Positions 38,484-46,047 of a DNA stretch of 64,000 bases are shown piece after piece. Location of the stretch: the NCBI GenBank assembly GCA_942493245.1, contig OW818685.1, forward strand, positions 3,534,001 through 3,598,000, written 5' to 3'. How positions within the stretch are numbered: position 1 is the stretch's first letter; every line of letters begins with the position of its first letter. The DNA is from DAOPYU01 sp942493245. GTDB lineage: Bacteria > Sumerlaeota > Sumerlaeia > UBA8349. The notes beneath the pieces were generated by a model. The model had not been told where the DNA came from, ran no database searches, and was given only the letters and a program-made list of their open reading frames with translations. Position numbers and translations under genes: made by a program.

Positions 38484-39932
38484 TCAGGCGCTCTTCCGGC
38501 GCGAAAAACCGGATTTCTTTCCACCAAACCACGAGTACCGGGGTTTGAGCGGCTGGGGTGGAGCGCTCGCCCCCCCCTTGCGGCGCCGGGCTTCCGGAGC
38601 CACGGTTTCCTGTTCCTGTTCGATGTAGGATCCAATGTTCATGAGAATCCCCATGGACATCATCATCACGATGATATTCGACCCTCCAGCGCTCAGGAAA
38701 GGCAACACGAGACCCTTGGTCGGCGCCATTCCCAGAACGACCATCATGTTCAGGATGACATTGATAGCCAGCATCAACGTGATACCGGAAGCCAGAAGAC
38801 TCGAGTAGAAATCCGGAGCGCGCAACGCCACCCGCCAGCCTTCCCAGATCAGCAGGAGGAAGCAGAACACGATCAGGCATGCCCCGATAAAACCGGTCTC
38901 CTCGCAGATGATGGCGAAAATGAAGTCGGAGAACTGCTCCGTCAGGAAATGCTTCTGCATGCTGTTTCCAAACCCCAGGCCCTGTATTCCGCCTGACCCA
39001 ACCGCGATGAGGGATTGCAGAAGCTGATGCCCCTTGTTGGCGTTACTTTCCGCGGTGGGTTGAAGAAACGCCAGAACACGATCAACTCGGTCGGGATATT
39101 TCTGAATCACCATGACAAACGCCGGAATAGTCGCCGAGACCAGACCCGTCAGGTGCAAAATGCGCATACCCCCAATGTACCACATGAGGAAGACGATGCT
39201 GACCATGACCGCCGTGGCGCCGATGTCGGGTTCCGAGACGACGAGCGCGGCACAGATGGCCGTGATCCCGAGCGCGGGCAGGACCCCGTGGAAGAAGTCC
39301 TTGATCTGGTCGTTTCGGTCGTTGAGCATGCGCGCCATGTAGATGACCAGCGCCAGCTTCGCCAACTCGGAGGGTTGAAAACGAAGCGGTCCGAACTTGA
39401 TCCACCGATAGTGGTCCCCGTTCGGCCCGGCGACAGGATCGCTGACGCCGGGCAGAAAGGCGCAGACCAGCAAGAAAACACTGAAAGCGAGAATATAGGG
39501 CGACCAGAGTTTCAATCGCGTATAATCGAACAAATAGGCGCCCATCATGAGCGAGAAACCGATGCAGACCCACAGAAACTGACGCAGCGCCAGACGGGGA
39601 TTGTGGTAATTGTGAGTGTCCCTGAAAGCGTCGCGTTCCTTCTGGAGTTCCTTGAGTTCTTTTTCGATTTCCTTGAGGGCTTCGTCTCCCTCCGGGCGTC
39701 CTTTACGGAGTTCCAGTGTATGCCGAAGCTCTTCGAGGTTCTTCTGGCGTTTGCTGAGGGAACTCTGTTTTTTGAGGCGTTCGTTGCGGGAGATGTAATT
39801 GGCGCTCGAACTGTACACCATGACAATCCCCGTGACCGCCAGGAGGAGAGTCAGGAGGAAAATGCGGAAGGGAGTGCTGAAGGTTGGCGATTTGATCTGC
39901 ATAAACGCTCTCATCCAGGAGATGAAACCCAC
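38484..39932 (-). CDS. ftsW: FtsW glycan polymerase with coiled-coil insertion
   Basis: SEDS-family lipid II polymerase of the divisome; 482 residues, about 70 more than usual. TM1 (about 23-42, ending VMVYSSSANY) is followed not by TM2 but by about 65 Lys/Glu-rich residues (47-112, for example EALKEIEKELKELQKERD) with heptad character, in the first outside loop. The remaining helices and family blocks are normal: FQPSELAKLALVIYMARML, VSEPDIGATAVM, GHQLLQSLIAVGSGGIQGLG, FSDFIFAIICEETGFIG, LPFLSAGGSN. The catalytic Asp lies in the EPDIG block's following loop. The tail is basic. GTG 39932 was taken as start; ATGs at 39914 and 39902 are possible. Confidence 0.94.
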   Translation of the reverse strand: MGFISWMRAFMQIKSPTFSTPFRIFLLTLLLAVTGIVMVYSSSANYISRNERLKKQSSLSKRQKNLEELRHTLELRKGRPEGDEALKEIEKELKELQKERDAFRDTHNYHNPRLALRQFLWVCIGFSLMMGAYLFDYTRLKLWSPYILAFSVFLLVCAFLPGVSDPVAGPNGDHYRWIKFGPLRFQPSELAKLALVIYMARMLNDRNDQIKDFFHGVLPALGITAICAALVVSEPDIGATAVMVSIVFLMWYIGGMRILHLTGLVSATIPAFVMVIQKYPDRVDRVLAFLQPTAESNANKGHQLLQSLIAVGSGGIQGLGFGNSMQKHFLTEQFSDFIFAIICEETGFIGACLIVFCFLLLIWEGWRVALRAPDFYSSLLASGITLMLAINVILNMMVVLGMAPTKGLVLPFLSAGGSNIIVMMMSMGILMNIGSYIEQEQETVAPEARRRKGGASAPPQPLKPRYSWFGGKKSGFSRRKSA

Positions 39933-39962
39933 ACCGGCGCGGCATTACCCGCGACCGGAAGT

Positions 39963-41405
39963 TCAGGCCGACAACGGACTCGATTCTTCCGTCATTTTCA
40001 GAACGATTGAACGGAAATGATCTCCTCGTTCTTCAAAATTCCGATACATGTCGAAGCTGGCGCAACCGGGCGAGAGCAGGACCACATCGCCAGGCTGCGA
40101 CAGGGATCGGGCGATGCGCAAAGCCTTTTCCATGTCTTCTGCGTCGCACACCGTCTCGACACAATCGCCCCAGGCCTTCCGGGCGATCGAGGCGGCTTCG
40201 CCAATACAGATCAACCCCTTGACACTACGTTTCACAAGCGGACACAAGGGGGTCCAGGGAGCGCCCTTGTCGCGCCCGCCGGCGATGAGAATCACTCGAC
40301 AGTCAGGCTTGATTCCGGGGTCGGTGCGAGGATCGGCAAACCCCTCGAGCGCTTTCTCGACCGAATCGAGATTGGTGGCCTTCGAATCGTTGTAGAACCG
40401 GACTCCCCCGATCTCACGGATCAGTTCGATGCGGTGGGAAACCGCGCGGAAGGTGCGAACGGCCTGCGCCATGCTTTCGGGCGCCAGCCCGAGAACATAC
40501 CCCATAATCAGGCCCGCCAGCACGTTGGCCACGTTGTGCGAACCGGGCAGCGGGACTTCGGAACGGCTCAGGACGGGAATGGGTTCCGCCCCCTCCCCCG
40601 GCGCAAGGAACAAGGTGTCGCCGCGCAGAAAAGCGCCCTGGGGGACCGGGTTACAGAGCGAGAATTGCCAGACCGTGGCCCGGGTTCTGGGGAGGAAGGA
40701 CAGGCAATGCTTGTCGTCGGCATTCAAAACCAGAACCTCTTGCGTCCCCTGATTCTCGGTGATTCGGCGCTTGGCCTCCATGTAGTTGGTCATGACCTTA
40801 TAGCGATCGAGATGATCGGGTGTGATGTTGAGAACACAGGCGACCTGGGGGTTGAAGCGCTCAATGGTCTCGAGCTGGTAGCTGCTGACTTCGCAGACCA
40901 CGACCGCATCGGGTTCGCGCAACTGGGGCTCTTCGAGTACGGCGTCGCAGAGGGCGCGCCCCACGTTACCCGCCATGACCGCCGGACGCCCGGTGTTCTG
41001 AAGCAGGTGGGTCAGGAGGTGCGTGACAGTGGTCTTGCCGTTTGTCCCCGTGATGGCGGCAATCCGGGCCGGACAGGCGAGAAAACCGATCTCGATTTCC
41101 GAACGCACGACACACCCGCATTCTTCGGCGGCCGCCACCAATGGGTGGGTGGTGGGGATACCGGGACTGAGCACCAGTACTTCCCACTGTTCGGCGATTC
41201 CCATTCCTTCGAGTTCGGTCAGGAGAGACAATCCGGCCGCTTCGGCCAGTTTCCGGATCTCTTCGCCTTTTTCGCCCTGCGCTTCGTCATAAAGAGCCAC
41301 CTGCTTGTTGAGGGACTGGAGCAGACGGGCGGCGGCCAACCCGCTGCGGGCGGCGCCGAAGATGAGGAAGGAGGAGTGGTCGAGGAGGAACGAGCTGTTA
41401 TTCAT
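39963..41405 (-). CDS. murD: MurD, UDP-MurNAc-L-Ala:D-Glu ligase
   Basis: ATP-dependent addition of D-glutamate in peptidoglycan precursor synthesis; 480 residues. It has the N-terminal nucleotide-like loop FGAARSGLAAARLLQ, the P-loop ITGTNGKTTVTHLL, the central NITPDHLDRYKVM and YNDSKATNLDSVEKAL blocks of MurD, and a third-domain ILIAGGRDKGAPW. A complete ribosome binding site (GAGGTGATC) lies before the ATG, which comes 4 bases after mraY ends. Confidence 0.97.
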   Translation of the reverse strand: MNNSSFLLDHSSFLIFGAARSGLAAARLLQSLNKQVALYDEAQGEKGEEIRKLAEAAGLSLLTELEGMGIAEQWEVLVLSPGIPTTHPLVAAAEECGCVVRSEIEIGFLACPARIAAITGTNGKTTVTHLLTHLLQNTGRPAVMAGNVGRALCDAVLEEPQLREPDAVVVCEVSSYQLETIERFNPQVACVLNITPDHLDRYKVMTNYMEAKRRITENQGTQEVLVLNADDKHCLSFLPRTRATVWQFSLCNPVPQGAFLRGDTLFLAPGEGAEPIPVLSRSEVPLPGSHNVANVLAGLIMGYVLGLAPESMAQAVRTFRAVSHRIELIREIGGVRFYNDSKATNLDSVEKALEGFADPRTDPGIKPDCRVILIAGGRDKGAPWTPLCPLVKRSVKGLICIGEAASIARKAWGDCVETVCDAEDMEKALRIARSLSQPGDVVLLSPGCASFDMYRNFEERGDHFRSIVLKMTEESSPLSA

Positions 41406-41409
41406 GGGA

Positions 41410-42945
41410 TCACCTCAGTTTCAACGTGCTGAGTCCGGCCATGGCCAGAATGGTGGCAAAAATGAGAAAGCGCGAGATAATCTTGGCCTCATCCACCCCT
41501 TTTTTGACGAAGTGGTTGTGTAGAGGCGACATCAACAGAATGCGTTTGCCGCGCAGACGGTAACTGGCGATCTGAAGCACCACGGAAAGCGCTTCGATCA
41601 CGAAAATCCCTCCGATGAGCATGAGGAGGATTTCGTGCTTGGTCAGAACAGCGACCGCGCCGATGGCGGCGCCCAGAGCCAGAGATCCCGTGTCACCCAT
41701 AAAAACCTCGGCTGGGTGCGAGTTGAACCAGAGGAAACCGAGCGCCGAACCCAGCATCGCGGCCATGAAAACACTGAGTTCCCCCGCCTGAGGAACATGA
41801 GGCACATACAGATAGGACGCGAAGTCGAAACGGCTGACCAGATAGGCGATCATCAGATAGGGCAACGACACGGTAATGACCGTGCCGATGGCCAGTCCAT
41901 CGAGACCGTCGGTTAGATTAACGGCATTGGAACTGGCGGTCAGAACAATGGCCACCCAGAAGATAAACAGAAAACCGAGACAGGGATAGACGTTCTTCAA
42001 GAAAGGCATCAGGAGATAGTTATCGCCCCGGATGAGCTTGTTGTGGGCAATCAGAGCCGGATAGGCAGATTCCAGAAGATAGCGGTTCAAGCGGGTGCTG
42101 GGAATGGCGGGTGGCTCCAGTCGTGCGGATTCCGGCCGCTCCTTTCCCGGCTCGAGCTGTTGTTCCTGCCCGGAAGAATCGAGACGCTCGCGCGCTTCAT
42201 CGGTGAGCGCAATCCCCTGGAACACCTGCGGGTCGTACAGAGACTTGCCTTGAATCACCGTATTCAATTCCTTCAGGAGAACCGGCAGAATCTGGCCGGT
42301 CTGCTCGGCGGAACCGTCAAAGGCATCCAGACGTTGCACAAGATTCAGGGGCAACTGCGAGCGAATGGAATCGCCCAGAGGGCTTTTACCCTTCTGCAAT
42401 TCGGCCAGAAACGCCGGACGGTCCAGGATTTCGGCGTTTTCCAGAAGCAGAGGGCCATAGACCGTGCGCGAGTATCCCGCATACAGAAACAAGCCCAGAA
42501 GCAATCCCAGAAGCATCTGGACAATCACTTTGGTTCTGGCCGAGACGCCCTTGTTGTTTTTCAGAGCGACTTTCTTGTAATCGTCCGCAAACCCCAGAGC
42601 GCCGGCGCCCAGCATCATCAGAAGCGTCATCCAGACATAGGAATTGCCCGGATCGCAGAAAAGAAGCGTGGCCAGAGTGGTCGAAAACAGAATGATAATC
42701 CCCCCCATCGTGGGGGTGCCGTGTTTGTGCTGGTGGATATTGAATTCGGCCGTCTTGAATTGCTTGATCGGTTGACCCGCCTTGAGGCGGACGAGGCGCC
42801 GGATCACCGCCGGTCCGATGAGCAGGCTGGTGATAAAGGCGAACGCCAAAGCGCATGGCACTCGAACCGACGTGTAACCGAAGACCCGGAAATAGGTTCC
42901 CATCGCCAGGTCCGGGAAAAGGAATTTCAAAAGTTCGTAAAACAT
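41410..42945 (-). CDS. mraY: MraY translocase with large periplasmic insertion
   Basis: Transfers phospho-MurNAc-pentapeptide to undecaprenyl phosphate, making lipid I. At 511 residues it is about 150 longer than normal. Family blocks: KHGTPTMGGIIIL, GFADDYKKVALKNNKG (metal-binding Asp pair), NAVNLTDGLDGLAIG, FNSHPAEVFMGDTGSLALG and MSPLHNHFVKKG (His motif, here HNH instead of HHH). Between the fourth helix (ending near residue 156) and MPFLKNVYPCLG (313 on) stand about 150 residues where E. coli has 15-20. The insert is helical, Gln/Glu/Leu/Pro-rich, without membrane segments, and faces the periplasm by topology. Neighbours murF (10 bases) and murD (4 bases) indicate tight coupling. Confidence 0.95.
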   Translation of the reverse strand: MFYELLKFLFPDLAMGTYFRVFGYTSVRVPCALAFAFITSLLIGPAVIRRLVRLKAGQPIKQFKTAEFNIHQHKHGTPTMGGIIILFSTTLATLLFCDPGNSYVWMTLLMMLGAGALGFADDYKKVALKNNKGVSARTKVIVQMLLGLLLGLFLYAGYSRTVYGPLLLENAEILDRPAFLAELQKGKSPLGDSIRSQLPLNLVQRLDAFDGSAEQTGQILPVLLKELNTVIQGKSLYDPQVFQGIALTDEARERLDSSGQEQQLEPGKERPESARLEPPAIPSTRLNRYLLESAYPALIAHNKLIRGDNYLLMPFLKNVYPCLGFLFIFWVAIVLTASSNAVNLTDGLDGLAIGTVITVSLPYLMIAYLVSRFDFASYLYVPHVPQAGELSVFMAAMLGSALGFLWFNSHPAEVFMGDTGSLALGAAIGAVAVLTKHEILLMLIGGIFVIEALSVVLQIASYRLRGKRILLMSPLHNHFVKKGVDEAKIISRFLIFATILAMAGLSTLKLR

Positions 42946-42955
42946 GGGATCTCTT

Positions 42956-44359
42956 TCACACCGCTTTCAACGACAGAGTTTGAATCAAAGGATCGGCCAC
43001 GCGTTCCAGACGATTGCCTCGCGAGGCCTTGAAAAGCGCCAGATCGCCCGGCTGCAACCGGGCTTCGAGCGTGGCCCGGAGCGCTTCGGGATCTTCGTAG
43101 TGCGTCACGGTTCGGTTTGCGCCCGCCAACGCTTCCAACATGACTCGGGTTTCTTGTCCGACCAGAAACAGTTCCTCGAACGGCAACGCGGCGGCCTGTC
43201 CGGCGAGGGCCAGATGACACCGGCGGGCGTCTTCACCCAGTTCGAGCATATCGCCCAAAACCAGGAAAAGACGCTTGTGGCGCGGGAGCAGATCGGACAC
43301 GGATTCGAGCGCGGCGCGCATGGACTCGGGATTGGCATTGTAACAATCCACCACGAGGGTCACCCCACCCGCTTCGCGGATTTCCGACCGCATGGAGGCG
43401 GCCTGAAAGTTCGAGAGCGCCCGCACGATCGCGTCGGGCGTCACCCCCATCGCCTGCGCGGCGGCCGCCGCCGCAGTGGCGTTGGCGACATTGTGACGGC
43501 CAAACATGGGCAACAGAATCCGATGGGACATCTCCCCCAGATGGAGCGTGAAGCGATAACCCCGCTGGCCCTCCGCGGGTTCAATCCCGTCACTCCAGAC
43601 CCCGGCCTCCCGGCCGGTGGCAAAGGTGGAAAGGGGATGGTCCCCGGCCCAACGCTCGACAATCCGGCACGTGTTGGCGTTCCCTGCGTCGTACAGAATC
43701 GGGACGCCAGACCGCAACGCCCGGACTGATTCAGCCTTGGCTTCGAGCAACGCCTCCTGGGAACCGAACTGTCCCACGTGCGCGGACCCAATTCCCAACA
43801 GGAGGAGGAGGTCCGGATCGGCAATACCGGTCAGACGCGTCAATTCACCGGGTTCATTCATCCCCAGTTCGAGCACACTCCAGCGCGCCGACTGTTCAAG
43901 CGCGAAAAGGCTCAACGGAACCCCGATGAGGTTGTTGAAATTGCCCGCCGAAGCGTGTGTGGCGCCGGCCTCGCGCAGGATGGCAGCCAGCATGTTCTTG
44001 GTCGTGGTTTTCCCCGAACTTCCCACCACGGCGATACGGCGGGCCGGGCACTTGGCGCGCCAGGCCGCCCCCAGATCGCCCAGCGCGCGCAGGGTGTCGG
44101 GAACTTCCAGGAGCGGAATCGCCGACGGGCGTTTTTCGGCAGGCGTGGAGGCCGCAATCACCTGCGCGGCGGCGCCCGCCTCGACGGCCCTGGGCAGGAA
44201 GTCGTGCGCGTCGAACGATTCCCCCCGCAGCGCCACAAAAAGATCGCCCGCGCGCAGCTGTCGCGTGTCGGTCGAGATGGACTCGAACGACCGGTCCGGC
44301 GGAGCGGGAACCCATCGGCCCGAAGTGGCTTTCTGAATTTCAGAGTCAGTCAGTTTCAT
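42956..44359 (-). CDS. murF: MurF, UDP-MurNAc-tripeptide:D-Ala-D-Ala ligase
   Basis: Adds D-Ala-D-Ala to the precursor; 467 residues. It shows the N-terminal SISTDTRQLRAGDLFVALRG block, the P-loop VVGSSGKTTTKNMLAAIL, GNFNNLIGVPLSLF, ELGMNEPGELTRLT, the nucleotide-release block FGRHNVANATAAAAAA and VVDCYNANPESMRAAL. 'SSGKTT' in the P-loop instead of 'TGKTT' is within family variation. It starts 62 bases after murE. Confidence 0.97.
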   Translation of the reverse strand: MKLTDSEIQKATSGRWVPAPPDRSFESISTDTRQLRAGDLFVALRGESFDAHDFLPRAVEAGAAAQVIAASTPAEKRPSAIPLLEVPDTLRALGDLGAAWRAKCPARRIAVVGSSGKTTTKNMLAAILREAGATHASAGNFNNLIGVPLSLFALEQSARWSVLELGMNEPGELTRLTGIADPDLLLLLGIGSAHVGQFGSQEALLEAKAESVRALRSGVPILYDAGNANTCRIVERWAGDHPLSTFATGREAGVWSDGIEPAEGQRGYRFTLHLGEMSHRILLPMFGRHNVANATAAAAAAQAMGVTPDAIVRALSNFQAASMRSEIREAGGVTLVVDCYNANPESMRAALESVSDLLPRHKRLFLVLGDMLELGEDARRCHLALAGQAAALPFEELFLVGQETRVMLEALAGANRTVTHYEDPEALRATLEARLQPGDLALFKASRGNRLERVADPLIQTLSLKAV

Positions 44360-44421
44360 GAAGTTCGATTCTTGTCTCGTTTCTATGCGATGGCTTTCAT
44401 GGTTTTCGTTTCAGCAACCCT

Positions 44422-46047
44422 TCACCCGCGGCTCAATTCACGCAGAATTTCGCGGGCGGTCTCACGATCGTCGAAATGATGCCGCTCGCCCCGGACTTCC
44501 TGATAGGTTTCGTGTCCCTTTCCCGCGATAACCACCGTGTCGCCCGGCCCCGCCATCGTCAGGGCGCGTCGAATGGCTTCCCCGCGGTCCAGACAGACCT
44601 CGTAGGCGCCCGATTTCGCGGTTGATCGAACCCCCTCCTCGACAGCGGCAGCGATGAGGGCGGGGTCTTCGTTACGGGGATTGTCCGTCGAAACAATACT
44701 GTAGTCGGCCAGCCGGCCCATTGCCGCGCCCATCTTGGACCGCTTGCCTGGGTCGCGGTCTCCCCCGCATCCAAGAATCACGATGACACGCTTGGTCGTG
44801 AGAGGCCGGATGTTTTCCAGAAGACGCTCGACTGCGTCGGGCGTGTGGGCATAGTCCACAAAAACTTTGAACGGCTGGCCCAGCAGAATCGGTTCGAGCC
44901 GCCCGGGCGCCCCCTTGGCGCCCGTCAAACTGGCCGCAATCTGCTCGGGCGCCAGCCCGAGCGCGGCGCAAAGGCCTGCTGCCGTGAGCAAATTCGACAG
45001 ATTGAAACGGCCTTGCAGAGGGGTCGTGACTGGCACGTTCTTGCGCGTCCCCTTGCATCGGACGCTCAACGACAACCGCATACCCGACTGGCTGGTTTCG
45101 AGGGTTTCGGGATAGAGATCGGGGTCATGATCGCGATTCAACGCAAACGTAATCTTCGCTCCCTCATGTTCAGCGGCAAACTGGCGCGCCACGGGATCGT
45201 CGAGATTGAACACCGCCACGCGCGGTTTGTACTGGGTAAACAGCAGACGTTTCGCCTCGGCGTATTCTTCCATCGTGTGGTGGAAGTCCAGGTGGTCCTG
45301 TGTGATATTGGTCAGCGCAGCGGCGGTAAACTGAATCCCCTCGACCCGCTTCTGGACCAGGGCGTGACTGCTGACTTCCATCACCACGGAATCCGCATCG
45401 CGGTCCAGCGCCAGCGCCATCATGCGCGCCAGATCGAGCGCGCCCGGTGTGGTGTTGGGCGCCTCACTCGACTGGCCGCCCAGACGGTACTCAATCGTAC
45501 CGAAGAGAGCGGGGAACCGCCGCAGGTTGCGCAACGCGCTTTCCACCAGGTAAGTGGTCGTAGTCTTGCCATTCGTGCCCGTCACCCCGATGACCTGAAG
45601 CCGGCGCGAGGGGTTGCCCCAGTAAGCCTGCGCCAGCGGCCCCAGAACGGTGCGCGTATCCTCGACCAGCAGAATACGGCCCACTGCGCGCAGTTTGCCC
45701 GGCTCGGCCCTCAGATCGCACAAGGACATCGAGGGAGGAGACTCGGTGAGACCGATCAGGGCCGTATCCACATCGTCGGGGATACGTTGCGCCACCACGA
45801 GCGCAGCGCCCGCGCGCAGGGTCTGTGCGATGAAGCGGTGTCCATCCGCCGCTTCGCCAGGAACCGCAATGAACACAAAGCCGGGTTGCACGGCGCGCGA
45901 GTCGTCCTCAACACCACTGATCGGGTTATCCGGATCTATCTCGGGCGGCAAAACCAGACCGGCTCGCTCGAACAGAACCCCCAGCGTAGGAGCACAAACC
46001 CGCGCCAGTCTTTCTGGAATCTGAAAAACCGGGTGTTTGCTTGTCAT
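44422..46047 (-). CDS. murE: MurE, UDP-MurNAc-L-Ala-D-Glu:meso-DAP ligase
   Basis: Adds the third amino acid of the stem peptide; 541 residues. It has the P-loop GVTGTNGKTTTTYLVE, NITQDHLDFHHTMEEYAEAK and DYAHTPDAVERLLENI. The substrate-choice motif is DNPR (STDNPRNEDP), which marks meso-diaminopimelate enzymes; lysine enzymes differ there. ATG 46047 was chosen since GAGGAA lies upstream and since it overlaps the ftsI stop as ATGA, a coupling signal. Confidence 0.97.
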   Translation of the reverse strand: MTSKHPVFQIPERLARVCAPTLGVLFERAGLVLPPEIDPDNPISGVEDDSRAVQPGFVFIAVPGEAADGHRFIAQTLRAGAALVVAQRIPDDVDTALIGLTESPPSMSLCDLRAEPGKLRAVGRILLVEDTRTVLGPLAQAYWGNPSRRLQVIGVTGTNGKTTTTYLVESALRNLRRFPALFGTIEYRLGGQSSEAPNTTPGALDLARMMALALDRDADSVVMEVSSHALVQKRVEGIQFTAAALTNITQDHLDFHHTMEEYAEAKRLLFTQYKPRVAVFNLDDPVARQFAAEHEGAKITFALNRDHDPDLYPETLETSQSGMRLSLSVRCKGTRKNVPVTTPLQGRFNLSNLLTAAGLCAALGLAPEQIAASLTGAKGAPGRLEPILLGQPFKVFVDYAHTPDAVERLLENIRPLTTKRVIVILGCGGDRDPGKRSKMGAAMGRLADYSIVSTDNPRNEDPALIAAAVEEGVRSTAKSGAYEVCLDRGEAIRRALTMAGPGDTVVIAGKGHETYQEVRGERHHFDDRETAREILRELSRG

